Source: Pannonibacter phragmitetus DSM 14782 (GTDB lineage: Bacteria; Pseudomonadota; Alphaproteobacteria; Rhizobiales; Stappiaceae). Taken from it: DNA of 64,000 bases. Positions within the stretch are counted from its first letter, which is position 1. Each line of letters starts with the position of its first letter. The stretch is from positions 62,001 through 126,000 of the forward strand of contig NZ_KB908219.1 of NCBI RefSeq assembly GCF_000382365.1, written 5' to 3'. The notes beneath the pieces were generated by a model. It was not told the origin of the DNA. It worked only from the letters and a program-made list of their open reading frames with translations, and did not search any database. Of the stretch, positions 35,721 through 44,337 are shown one piece after another. The position numbers and the translations under genes are program-made.

Positions 35721-36305
35721 TTAGACTACGATCCCAAGGTCGGCTAGCAGCTTCCCGATTTTCTCAGCGAAGCTCCACAGCACATTTACGGATTTCACCC
35801 GTTCCTCGATTCCTTTGAGAACGCTTCCAATTACGGGCTTCGAGCGCTTCCCGGCGATCTGTTCGGACAGGGTTCCGAGCAGCTCGCCTACTTCGTGCTT
35901 TTCTTTTTTCGTGATTTCATTGGAATCGACCACTGCTTGCGCGAAGTCTTTGATGGTATGTCCCAGCTCTTCCGCATCACTGCCTTCTGTGATTGTTATT
36001 ACAGCGTTGATCTTCGCAAGATCGCCAGTGTTTAGGACGCCTACGGATGAATTTGAGATGGTGATATGGTTGTTTGTCATGGGGCGGCTCATTGCTTGGG
36101 CCAGTGCGCTAACTGGGATTCTACCGCGTCCTAGAGGAATGCCGGTCACCATGTCCATTTGATCCATAGCGTTATTCATCATGGCAGCGTTCATCAGGAA
36201 GCTACGGTAGTTGTTTTCTTGCAGGATCGCATTGCAGGACAGGCACAGGTGCAGCCCATTATCGTATCTGTAGAGCGCTGGCCGTTCACATTGATTGCAT
36301 TTCAT
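35721..36305 (-). CDS. Zinc-ribbon protein of unknown function (accessory)
   Basis: 194 residues, no family recognised with certainty. The N-terminus MKCNQCERPALYRYDNGLHLCLSC has paired C-x2-C motifs spaced like a zinc ribbon. The middle has a short beta-rich segment ITISNSSVGVLNTGDL, followed by helices with an acidic run (SNEITKKEKHEVGELLGTLSEQIAGKRSKP) and a C-terminal hydrophobic helix ending LLADLGIVV. The beta-segment-plus-helices layout recalls a common C-terminal domain in bacterial accessory and defence-type proteins, but that is only a resemblance. Base composition is clearly less GC-rich than neighbours. The Shine-Dalgarno is weak. Confidence 0.65.
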   Translation of the reverse strand: MKCNQCERPALYRYDNGLHLCLSCNAILQENNYRSFLMNAAMMNNAMDQMDMVTGIPLGRGRIPVSALAQAMSRPMTNNHITISNSSVGVLNTGDLAKINAVITITEGSDAEELGHTIKDFAQAVVDSNEITKKEKHEVGELLGTLSEQIAGKRSKPVIGSVLKGIEERVKSVNVLWSFAEKIGKLLADLGIVV

Positions 36306-36654
36306 GAGTTCACTCTACCCTGAGCCCATGTGGCCGTCACCTAAGGCTCGACGCAGGTGAGCAAGTTGCATCGTCGTATTTCTTCGTACAATGAAATTTC
36401 AGAGCAGCTCTGAATTCTGATCATACTCAAGAAAGCCGACGTTCATTCTTGCCGCAGCATCTGACACCTTGGGCTCCAAGCAGACCTTCGCCGCAGACTG
36501 ATTGAACGTCCCGTTGAGCTGGGAAGAGTTTACGAGCCTAACTGGCGCGAAGGTCTGCTTCGCTAAACGCCGGAGCCATCTTACTTGCAACCACACTTAG
36601 GTTAGGGGCTGGAGATCGCTCCGGCGGGCTTTTCTTGTTTCACGTCAGACTGGT
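36306..36654. other. 349-bp gap between zinc-ribbon gene and the giant gene
   Basis: Low-GC non-coding stretch with no supported ORF (only short open frames without family signals). Its right end holds the second arm of the 40-bp inverted repeat, which on the plus strand also reads as a hairpin GCTGGAG / CTCCGGC followed by GGGCTTTTCTTGTTT. Confidence 0.65.
36594..36633. repeat. Right arm of the 40-bp inverted repeat
   Basis: Reverse complement of 33927-33966 with 5 mismatches. It ends 21 bp from the stop codon of the giant gene. Confidence 0.65.
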
Positions 36655-39600
36655 TCAGTCCAGACGGCCGCTGGCGTGGGCCAGCATGGTGTAGACCTTG
36701 CCCGTGTCCGAGGTCAGGTAGGTCTGACCCAGCATGTTGTCACGGTCATTGCGCGAGACCTGGGTGAGAAGCTGCTCGAAATCGGCGATGTACCGGTCAA
36801 CCGCGGTGCGGAATTCCGGATCGCGGCCGTATTTCTGGCGGATCTCGTCGAAGGTCTGCTGACCCTGCAGCGTGTAGAGACGGCGCGTGAACACATGCCG
36901 CTCGCCGCGCTTGTAGCGGTCCCACAGGTCGATGAAGGTCTCATGGTCGATGGCCCGGGCGATGTCCATGGACAGCGAGTTCAGGCTTTCGACCATGTGC
37001 AGCGGCGTGCGGGTTGCCTTGCCGCTGGTGTCTTCATCGCGCGAGGCGCGGCGCAGCAGATCGCTCACCCAGCCCTTGCCGCTTCCGGCTTCCGGCGCCT
37101 GCTCGGGAGCAGGGGCTGCTGCCGGGCGGCGGGTTGCGGCAGGCCGCGGTTCCGGCTCGCTGCGCGGGGCAGGGGCAGCCGGACGGCTCGGGGCGCTGTA
37201 GCTGGCAGCCGGGGCTGCGCTGGCTGCAACGGCACGCTCCTGCGGGCGGGAGATGTCCAGCGCATTGGACTGGCGGGCAACGATGTCCGACAGCTCGCTG
37301 AGCGCGCGGATCTGCTCGTTGACGACCTTGCGCAGGGCAGCAGAGGATTCTTCTGCCTCTTCCGGCAGGTTGAGAACGCCCTGCTTCAGCTCCTTGCGGG
37401 TGGCCTCCAGCTCGCGGTGCACCTCGCGGGCAACGTCCCGCATGCGGGTTGCCGCTTCGCCGAACCGCTCCTGCGCTTCCGTCACGGTGCGGCTCATTTC
37501 CTTCATGATCTCGTCCTGCACGGCGCGGATGGCATCGCGGGCGCGCTGGCCTTCCATGCCTGCGGTAAGGCGCATGGATTCGAACTGCTCAGCCACCTGA
37601 CGCGAGGCGGCTTCGGCAGCGGCCGAGAGCATGGTGGCGGCTTCGCGGGCCCGGTCATCGGCCGAGTCCAGTGTTTCCGTCAGCGTGCTTGTGAAGGTGC
37701 GCATCAGCGTGTCGACCGTTTCGGTCTTTGCCAGCAGCGTGTCGGCCACCTGTTCAATGGCGGTCTTGCGCTCGGCCACGCGGCCCTCGACCAGACGGTT
37801 CGTCTCCTCCAGGTGACGGGCCGCGCTGATGAGATCCTGGCTCTGCTGGTCGAAGCGGGTCGACAGGGCCTTGATGTCAGCCAGAACCGTGGTCGAGATA
37901 TCCCGCAGCGCGCCGACCTGACCATCGATGAGGCCGGTGGAGGCGCTGGTTTCTGCGACGGCACGGTCCACGGCGGAGCGGAACTCGCTGGCCCGGCGGG
38001 CCAGGTTCGTTTCCACATCCGACAGGTTCTGGCCGGCATCGGTCATCACCTGATGCAGCGTGCTGTTCGAGGTGTCCAGGCGGTCCAGGATGGCCGACAC
38101 GTCGGCTTCCAGGCGCAGCTTGGTCTCTTCCAGCACGTTGACGGCACGGTTGCTACGCTCGTCGAGGCCGTTGATGATGCGGTCGCCTGCTTCCACCAGC
38201 GAACGTGTCGCCTCGAGGCCGCGCTGTGCGAAGCTCTCGGTGACGTCGCGGCCCTTGACGGAGATGGCGTCAAGGATGGCACGGTGGATCTCGGACACAC
38301 GGCCGGTGAGTTCATTGGCACGGGTTTCGATGGCAGCAACCAGCTGGTTGCCGTCTTCGCCCACCAGCTTGGTGAACTCGGCGCTCTGCGAGGAGAAGGC
38401 CTCGTTGAGAGCTGCGGCCTTTTCGAGCATTTCCTGTGCAACGGCGTGGCCGCGCTGCGACAGCAGTTCGGCGGCCTGCTGCACGGCGCCGCTGACGCGG
38501 TTGCGCACCGAATCCGCCTCGCCGGAGATGAGATTGCGCATCTCTTCCACGGTGCGGGTGAGGGTGACGCGGGCATGCTCGCTCTCGGCGTTGAGGTTGC
38601 CGGAGATTTCCGCAATCGTGCGGGCGAGATCGCCGCGCACCTTGTCGCTTTCGCCGGTGAGCGAACCTGAGAACTCGGCCAGCGTGCTGACGTAGAGCGT
38701 GCGCGCCTTCTCGCTTTCCACGGCCATGGAACGGGCCGCTTCTGCAACAGCGCTGAGCACCATGTTGCGGATGCGCTCGCCTTCGCCGGAGAGGGAGCCG
38801 GTGGCAACGGTCATGGCGCCGGTGACGCTCTCGGCTGCCTTCTGGCTTTCGCCTTCCAGCACGCCGCGCACTTCGCCAACTGCGGTCAGAACCATGTCGC
38901 GGATGCGCTCGCCTTCGCCCGACAGCGAACCGGTGGCCAGTGCCATGGCGCTGGTAACGGTTTCGGCGGCCCGCTGGCTTTCGCCCACCAGCACGCCGCG
39001 TGCTTCGCCCACGGCGCCCAGAACCAGCTGGCGCAGGCGGTCGCCTTCACCGGACAGCTTGCCGGTGACGTCGGAGAAGGTCGTGCTGACCGTCTCGACC
39101 GTGCGGCTGCGCTCTTCGGAGAGGGCGGAAGCGGCCTGCGTGACGGCGTCGAGCACCATCTCGCGGACACGGGTGCTCTCGCCGCTCAGCGTCGAGGTGG
39201 CATCCTGCATGGCTTCGGTCAGAACCACACGGGCGCGCTCGGTCTCCGACGACAGGGTGCCGGTGATGGAGGACAGGCGGTCGGTGAGCACCGTTTCCAG
39301 CTGGCTGGCGCGGCTGTCGAGGGTTTCGGCCACTTCGAAGACCTTGGCGCCCAGCGACACGTTGATTTCCGCAATCCGCTCGGAGAGGGACTCGGTCAGT
39401 TCCGCGCTCTGGCGGGCCAGGACGGAGCCTGCCTCGTCCAGACGGCTGTCGAGTGCCTGCGCCATCTCGGTCTGGCCATCGACGAAGGCCTTGGCGATTT
39501 CGCGGGTGCGGGCAATCAGGGTTTCGCTGATCTGGCGGGCACGGCTGTCGAGGGTCTGGTCGATCCGCTCGGTGCCGGCAATCATGCTCTGGGCAAGATG

Positions 39601-42345
39601 CTCGGCCTTCTCGGAGATGGATTCGGCGGCCTGATCCACGCGCTCGCCGATGAGGCGGCCCACGGTGTCGGCCTTGTCGGCGAGGGATTCGCCGGCTGTT
39701 TCCACACGCCGTGCCAGCTCGAAGGTGATTGCGTCGGAGCGGTCGGCCAGAACGTCGGCAATGGTGCGCGACTTCTGTTCCAGCGTTTCGCTGAGCAGTT
39801 CCGTGCGGGTGCTGATCGCATCGGACAGCATGACTGTGCGGGTTTCCAGCGCCGCCTCGAAGGCAGCCGTGCGCTGCTCCAGCGTCAGATCCAGGCTGTT
39901 GATGCGGCTGTCGAGCGAGGCATCAAGGCCGCTGGCGCGGATTTCGAAGGTCTGGTCCAGACGGGTGATGCTGTCACCCAGCGCCGTGTCCAGCGTGGTG
40001 ATGCGGCTGTCGAAGGTCTGGTCCAGACGGCCAAGGCGGCTGTCGAGGGCAGCGTCAAGGCTGCTGGCCCGGGCTTCGAAGGTCTGGTCAAAGCGGTTGA
40101 TGTTGTCGCTGAGCGTTGTCTCCAGCCCGCCGATGCGTGCATCGAAGGTCTGGTCGATGCGGCTGATGCGGCTGTCGAGTGCCAGATCGAGCCCGCCAAC
40201 GCGGTGCTCGAAGGTCTGGTCGAGGGTTTCCAGACGGCTGTCGAGCGTCTGGGCCAGCACGGTGGAACGGCTGTCGAAGCTTTCGACCAGCTGCGAACCG
40301 CGCTCGGTGACGATCTTTTCCAGCTCGGTGAGGTGGGTCGCAAGACCTTCCTGCAGGGCCTGGCCGCGCAGTTCCATGGTCTCGGCAATGCGGTCGCCGA
40401 CGGAGCCGATGTCGGCGCTGACGCGCTCGCCACGGGTGCCGATGAGGCGGGCAAGTTCGGTGCCGGTTTCGGCCAGCTTCTGGGCGAGCTCCGTGGTGCG
40501 CTGGCCGAGCGAGCTGGAGATTTCGGAGGATGCTGCCTGCAGCGTCTCGCGGAAGCCGATGGTCTGACTCTCGATGAGCAGGGCCATTTCGGTGCCGCGC
40601 GCGCCAAGACGGGTGTCGAGTTCGGCACCATGCACGGTGATGGCCGTCTCGATGCGCTCGCTTATGGAGCCCAGGCGGTCCGCCAGATCGCCGCCGCGGC
40701 CGGTGATGGTCTCGGCGAGGCTGGAGGATGTTGCATCCAGCTTGGAGGCGATTTCGCCGCCGCGCAGGGACAGGTCCACAACGATGGACTCGCCGGTGCC
40801 GCGCAGGATCTCGGCAACCTCGGAGCTGCGCTCTGCGAGGGTTTCGACGATCTCGGCGCCCTTGAAGGAGATGGCGTCGGTAACAGCCTGGCCACGCTCG
40901 GTGATGCTGCTGACTACGCGCTCGCCGGTGTCGCTGAGCGAAGCATCCAGCTGCGACACGCGGGTGTCGACAGTGGTGATCAGCTCGTCGGTGCGGGCGG
41001 AGATGGTGTCGATCAGGCGGCCCGAGGTGAGGGACAGGGTTGCGTTGATCTCGTCACCACGCAGGGCAATCGTCTCGCCAACGGACGAGCCGGTACGCTC
41101 CAGCGCCTCGGTGAATTCCTGCGTGCGCAGGGTGAGGGTGGTGGTGATTTCGCCGCCGCGCACATCCAGCGTCTCGACGAAGGTGCTGGCCGTCTCGGCG
41201 AAGCGGTCGTTGACCTCCTTGCCGCGGGTGGTCAGCGTTTCCCACATGTCGTTGCCGGTGCGCGACAGGTTGTCGACCAGTTCGCTGCCAGAAGAAGTGA
41301 GGCGGGCCACATAGTCGCCGGCGCGGTCGGTGAGGGCGTCGACCAGTTCGGAACCGGAGGCATTGAGCGAGGAGCTGAGCGCGTCGATGCGGCTGTCGAC
41401 GGAGCTGGTCAGCTCATTGATGCGGTCTTCCACGGCACCAACCAGACGGGAGGTGGCCGTCTCGACGGTGCGGGCGATTTCTTCCGATGTGGCGGACAGC
41501 TGGCCGGCAAAGCTCTCGTGAGCGCCGGAAATGGAATCGCGCACCCGGTCGGCATTGGCGAGGATGGCCTCGCGCTGGCTGACCAGTTCCTCGATGAGGG
41601 CGCGGATCTTCAGCTCATTGTCGTTGTAGGAGCGCTCGAGCGAGGAGACTTCGTTATGGACGAGGACTTCCAGCTCGCTGGCGCGGGCAATGGCCCGCTC
41701 GATGCCGTCGCCCATCGCAGCGACTTCGCGGCGGATGGCCTGACCGACGGACAGAACCGATTCCTTGGCCATGTCTTCCGGCTCTGCGAGGCGCAGGGCC
41801 ACTTCCGTCATGCCACGGGCGACGATGCGCATTTCCTGCGCACGCCAGATCATCATGGCCATGACCCAGAAGAACAGGACCGGTACGGCGATGGCAACGC
41901 CGGCAAGCACCAGGCCGGGGGCTGCGGAAAGGCCCGCGCCGCTGGACAGGGCTTCGATCTGCGTGCCGAAGCTGGAGATGGTGAGGATCGAACCGATGGC
42001 GCCCCAGACCACGCTCAGCACCAGCGCCACCCAGAAGGGGGCAGCCGAGGGCCGGCGCTGCAGGGCGAATATCAGGTTGCCGATGGTGCGGCGGTCGTCA
42101 TTGGCCGCAGGCGGGCGTCCGCCGCGTCCCCGGCCCCGGCGCCCTTCGCTGGACGCCGTGCTGTCTGCTGCATCGGCAGATCCGCTGCCCGGTCTTTCCG
42201 CGCGTGCCGCTTCGCCAAGGGCCGCACGGGCCCCGTCTTCGCTGCCCGCTGCCGTTGCGGGGCCGCCGAAGTCGAGCTTCAGCGCCTCTTCAACTGCCGA
42301 CAGTGCCGCTTCCGCCGGGTCTTTCACCTTCGGGGGATTTGCCAT
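36655..42345 (-). CDS. Giant hendecad coiled-coil membrane protein, GPR/RgsE-like polar growth protein
   Basis: 1,896 residues. Two membrane helices (about 103-125 and 143-167) follow a charged, disordered N-terminus, so both ends should be cytoplasmic. From about 180 to about 1,650 the protein is a regular 11-residue repeat, clearest as LDQTFDSRITT-LDTALGDSIT-type units alternating in pairs; some segments repeat every 44 residues (GEARGVLVGESQ / GEVRGVLEGESQ). An Ala/Pro linker leads to a conserved C-terminal domain of about 120 residues. Size, topology and apolipoprotein-like repeats match GPR of Agrobacterium and RgsE of Sinorhizobium, which organise polar growth. Start at 42345 (MANPPKVKDP) has GAGGCG upstream; the frame is open to 42579. 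Confidence 0.8.
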   Translation of the reverse strand: MANPPKVKDPAEAALSAVEEALKLDFGGPATAAGSEDGARAALGEAARAERPGSGSADAADSTASSEGRRGRGRGGRPPAANDDRRTIGNLIFALQRRPSAAPFWVALVLSVVWGAIGSILTISSFGTQIEALSSGAGLSAAPGLVLAGVAIAVPVLFFWVMAMMIWRAQEMRIVARGMTEVALRLAEPEDMAKESVLSVGQAIRREVAAMGDGIERAIARASELEVLVHNEVSSLERSYNDNELKIRALIEELVSQREAILANADRVRDSISGAHESFAGQLSATSEEIARTVETATSRLVGAVEDRINELTSSVDSRIDALSSSLNASGSELVDALTDRAGDYVARLTSSGSELVDNLSRTGNDMWETLTTRGKEVNDRFAETASTFVETLDVRGGEITTTLTLRTQEFTEALERTGSSVGETIALRGDEINATLSLTSGRLIDTISARTDELITTVDTRVSQLDASLSDTGERVVSSITERGQAVTDAISFKGAEIVETLAERSSEVAEILRGTGESIVVDLSLRGGEIASKLDATSSSLAETITGRGGDLADRLGSISERIETAITVHGAELDTRLGARGTEMALLIESQTIGFRETLQAASSEISSSLGQRTTELAQKLAETGTELARLIGTRGERVSADIGSVGDRIAETMELRGQALQEGLATHLTELEKIVTERGSQLVESFDSRSTVLAQTLDSRLETLDQTFEHRVGGLDLALDSRISRIDQTFDARIGGLETTLSDNINRFDQTFEARASSLDAALDSRLGRLDQTFDSRITTLDTALGDSITRLDQTFEIRASGLDASLDSRINSLDLTLEQRTAAFEAALETRTVMLSDAISTRTELLSETLEQKSRTIADVLADRSDAITFELARRVETAGESLADKADTVGRLIGERVDQAAESISEKAEHLAQSMIAGTERIDQTLDSRARQISETLIARTREIAKAFVDGQTEMAQALDSRLDEAGSVLARQSAELTESLSERIAEINVSLGAKVFEVAETLDSRASQLETVLTDRLSSITGTLSSETERARVVLTEAMQDATSTLSGESTRVREMVLDAVTQAASALSEERSRTVETVSTTFSDVTGKLSGEGDRLRQLVLGAVGEARGVLVGESQRAAETVTSAMALATGSLSGEGERIRDMVLTAVGEVRGVLEGESQKAAESVTGAMTVATGSLSGEGERIRNMVLSAVAEAARSMAVESEKARTLYVSTLAEFSGSLTGESDKVRGDLARTIAEISGNLNAESEHARVTLTRTVEEMRNLISGEADSVRNRVSGAVQQAAELLSQRGHAVAQEMLEKAAALNEAFSSQSAEFTKLVGEDGNQLVAAIETRANELTGRVSEIHRAILDAISVKGRDVTESFAQRGLEATRSLVEAGDRIINGLDERSNRAVNVLEETKLRLEADVSAILDRLDTSNSTLHQVMTDAGQNLSDVETNLARRASEFRSAVDRAVAETSASTGLIDGQVGALRDISTTVLADIKALSTRFDQQSQDLISAARHLEETNRLVEGRVAERKTAIEQVADTLLAKTETVDTLMRTFTSTLTETLDSADDRAREAATMLSAAAEAASRQVAEQFESMRLTAGMEGQRARDAIRAVQDEIMKEMSRTVTEAQERFGEAATRMRDVAREVHRELEATRKELKQGVLNLPEEAEESSAALRKVVNEQIRALSELSDIVARQSNALDISRPQERAVAASAAPAASYSAPSRPAAPAPRSEPEPRPAATRRPAAAPAPEQAPEAGSGKGWVSDLLRRASRDEDTSGKATRTPLHMVESLNSLSMDIARAIDHETFIDLWDRYKRGERHVFTRRLYTLQGQQTFDEIRQKYGRDPEFRTAVDRYIADFEQLLTQVSRNDRDNMLGQTYLTSDTGKVYTMLAHASGRLD

Positions 42346-42495
42346 CTGGATCGCCTCACATCCGAACTCATTACAAATCGGAGGCCTGAGCCACCGAGCA
42401 CTTTTTCCCGCGCCGTTCCGGGTCTGCCTCCGCCTCGATTCTGACGCAGAAACCGTCCGCCGCTTGGACATGACAGGACAGGGTGCCGCCGCATC

Positions 42496-42526
42496 GGCTG
42501 CCTGACGCTGAGTCAGGCGGCCTTTT
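42496..42526 (+). terminator. Terminator-like hairpin with no gene in front
   Basis: Stem of 11 pairs (GGCTGCCTGAC / GTCAGGCGGCC, one G-T pair), loop GCTGA, followed by TTTTCCCC on the plus strand. It lies in the divergent region between the giant gene and the 101-residue gene, 95 nt before the latter. Confidence 0.55.
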
Positions 42527-42620
42527 CCCCATCTTGCCGCATCAGACAACGTAATGGCACAATCTGCGTTAAGGAACAAGAAACGCCATTGTGAGTCAGC
42601 CTGCCGGAGGTGGTGAAGCC

Positions 42621-42926
42621 ATGAGTCAACGCAACGTAAGATCGTCCTCAGGCGGGCCTGCAGACAGTGCCGGACCTGAGGCAGCTTGTGCGAAAAAGCC
42701 CTCTGCGGCGCAGCTCAAGTGGCTTGCCAGAGGCTTGGCGCAGGCCGGTGGAAAACTTCCACTTTTTGACGATGAGGGCCGCTCAATTCCCCCTGCCACA
42801 ATCCGCGCCTGCATGGCTGCAGGCTGGGCAGAGCCTTGGTTTTCCAACCCAATCAAGCCCGACTGGCTCGTCTGCCGCCTGACGGAGGCGGGACGCAAGG
42901 CCGTCCTTGCCGCTTCCGGAAAATAG
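42621..42926 (+). CDS. Conserved hypothetical small protein
   Basis: 101 residues, function unknown. After a Ser/Gly-rich N-terminus the core reads KKPSAAQLKWLARGLAQAGGKLPLFDDEGRSIPPATIRACMAAGWAEPWFSNPIKPDWLVCRLTEAGRKAV, a compact helix/strand pattern that resembles a winged-helix fold and ends with a basic helix. GGAGG precedes the ATG at 42621; an earlier in-frame start at 42591 is possible. Divergent from the giant gene. Confidence 0.7.
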   Translation: MSQRNVRSSSGGPADSAGPEAACAKKPSAAQLKWLARGLAQAGGKLPLFDDEGRSIPPATIRACMAAGWAEPWFSNPIKPDWLVCRLTEAGRKAVLAASGK

Positions 42927-43030
42927 CCCCTGCAGGGCGGCAGCGCCTGCCATTTCGCGTCAGCTGCGTGTGCGAAGGGCAGGGTGGAAGAGGCTTGCCT
43001 GCGCGAATATCTAAAATTCCTTTATGCGCG

Positions 43031-43045
43031 TTAACCAAAGATTCA
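43031..43045 (+). promoter_or_regulatory. Near-match CtrA box upstream of the Hpt gene
   Basis: TTAA-CCAAAGA-TTCA, one mismatch to TTAA-N7-TTAA, about 150 nt upstream of the start; another TTAACC half site lies near 43094. Confidence 0.3.
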
Positions 43046-43195
43046 CTTTGTTGCTCGGAGAGGCGGATTGGCAACGGTTTGAGCTGGGGATCTTAACCTC
43101 ACCTTTGCGGACAGGCGGGCATTCATTCGGGTAACAAAACCTGAGGAAGCCGGGTCGAGCCCCGGCCTGTGTTCATGAGTAACGGGGTGGCTGGG

Positions 43196-43567
43196 ATGGC
43201 GAATATGGCCAGCAAGGGCAGCACGGACCGCTTTGTCCGTCACGGGGGGCATGCCCCGATCGATCTTGCGCAGCTTGCAACGAACACCCTTGGCAACCGG
43301 GAACTCCAGCAGGAGGTTCTCAAGCTTTTCCTTGCCCGCTCGAAGACGCTGATCAGCGAACTCTCCGCCGCCGATGACCGCCAGCACCAGGCCGATCTGG
43401 TGCACAGCCTCAAGGGTTCGGCGCGCGGCATCGGGGCGCTGCGCCTTGCCGATGTCTGCGACACGGTGGAAGAGGAACTGCGGGAGGGCAGTTCCCCTGC
43501 CTTCCTGACGCTCGTCAGCCTCGTGGGCGAGACGAATGATTTCATCCGCGAACTGATCGAGGGCTGA
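43196..43567 (+). CDS. Hpt-domain phosphotransfer protein
   Basis: About 123 residues, a single histidine phosphotransfer domain: four-helix pattern with [28 protein letters not shown], in which the His of HSLKGS is the phosphorylation site. Such proteins relay phosphate between hybrid kinases and response regulators. Several starts are possible (GTG 43169, ATG 43175, ATG 43196); 43196 has the best Shine-Dalgarno (GGGGTGG). A near-match CtrA box lies upstream. Its kinase and receiver partners are not in the window. Confidence 0.8.
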   Translation: MANMASKGSTDRFVRHGGHAPIDLAQLATNTLGNRELQQEVLKLFLARSKTLISELSAADDRQHQADLVHSLKGSARGIGALRLADVCDTVEEELREGSSPAFLTLVSLVGETNDFIRELIEG

Positions 43568-43664
43568 TCCTGCTCTTTTGCCGCGTGCGCGGTTCTTGAC
43601 CTTTGCGTCCGAACCTTTATGTCGTGTGGATCAATCTTCCCCCCGCAGGATGGACGCGATCATC

Positions 43665-43985
43665 ATGCCGAAAATCACATTCATCACCGCTGACGGTGCC
43701 CGCCATGATGTGGAGGCCTCAAGCGGCGCCACCGTCATGGAAAGTGCCATCAAGCACATGGTCCCCGGCATCGAGGCCGAATGCGGCGGCGCCTGCGCCT
43801 GTGCCACGTGCCATGTCTATGTGGACGAGGAGTGGTCCGCCCGCGCCGGTTCCCCGGACCCGATGGAAGAGGACATGCTGGATTTCGCCTATGACGTGAA
43901 GCCCAACTCGCGCCTGTCCTGCCAGATCAAGATGAGCGATGAGCTGGACGGCATTGTGGTGCATGTGCCGGAGCGGCAGGCCTGA
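43665..43985 (+). CDS. [2Fe-2S] ferredoxin, adrenodoxin/FdxB type
   Basis: 106-residue electron carrier. Cluster ligands follow C-x5-C-x2-C in [15 protein letters not shown] plus a fourth Cys in [34 protein letters not shown] and [25 protein letters not shown] are typical of vertebrate-type bacterial ferredoxins used by P450s or Fe-S assembly. The start at 43665 gives the standard length. The stop codon lies exactly in the loop of the first of five tandem terminator-type hairpins. Confidence 0.92.
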   Translation: MPKITFITADGARHDVEASSGATVMESAIKHMVPGIEAECGGACACATCHVYVDEEWSARAGSPDPMEEDMLDFAYDVKPNSRLSCQIKMSDELDGIVVHVPERQA

Positions 43986-44142
43986 GGCCTGCCCGGAGAG
44001 TGAAATGCAGCGGCAGGCCTGAGGCCTGCCCGGAGAGTGAAATGCAGCGGCAGGCCTGAGGCCTGCCCGGAGAGTGAAATGCAGCGGCAGGCCTGAGGCC
44101 TGCCCGGAGAGTGAAATGCAGCGGCAGGCCTGAGGCCTGCCG
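43974..44142 (+). repeat. Tandem 37-bp repeat of a stop-codon/terminator hairpin
   Basis: Four identical 37-bp units (43974, 44011, 44048, 44085) and a final 21-bp partial unit (44122-44142). Each has the hairpin GGCAGGCC-TGA-GGCCTGCC, and the last is followed by TTTTGTTT as in an intrinsic terminator. In unit one the loop TGA is the ferredoxin stop. Each later unit also reads ATG-Gln-Arg-Gln-Ala-stop after GAGAG. Confidence 0.9.
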
Positions 44143-44171
44143 TTTTGTTTATGGATCTGCGTCATTCTCCG

Positions 44172-44270
44172 CGCCGCCCCGGCCTTGTGCCGGGGCCTGT
44201 GATGGACGCAGAGCGCTGCCGGTTCAGATAGTTTGCCGAGTTGGGGCCCCGGCTCAAGGCCGGGGCGGCG
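44172..44270. repeat. Inverted pair of REP-like units (GC variant)
   Basis: 44172-44200 and 44245-44270 match in opposite orientation at 25 of 26 aligned positions. The hairpin is GCCCCGGC-N5-GCCGGGGC, i.e. the units at 33.6-33.8 kb with paired base changes that keep the stem. Confidence 0.75.
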
Positions 44271-44337
44271 CGGTGGGTTTGGCTGGCCGTGTACCCGAAG
44301 TGCTGCTGCCTGACCAACTCCCAGCCTCAAGCAGCCC

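Noticed and set aside
36399-36596. 65-codon minus-strand frame between the zinc-ribbon gene and the giant gene
   Set aside because: No ribosome site or domain; it runs up to the 40-bp inverted repeat.
39598-42444. Open plus-strand frame of 948 codons opposite the giant gene
   Set aside because: Antisense shadow of the repetitive coiled-coil sequence; Gly/Ala/Asp-rich, no ribosome site and no recognisable domain.
42552-42566. TGGCAC-like sigma-54 site upstream of the 101-residue gene
   Set aside because: The GG and GC elements are two bases too close for a -24/-12 promoter.
42346-42579. Longer N-terminus of the giant protein from an ATG at 42579
   Set aside because: The additional 78 residues lack family character and cover the divergent promoter and hairpin; the ATG at 42345 has a ribosome site and a typical start.
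43150-43175. tRNA-like GGGTCGAGCCCC segment
   Set aside because: No acceptor stem, anticodon arm or CCA context could be built; the T-arm loop is too short.
43974-44142. CRISPR array
   Set aside because: The 37-bp units are directly adjacent and identical with no unique spacers, so this is a simple tandem repeat.
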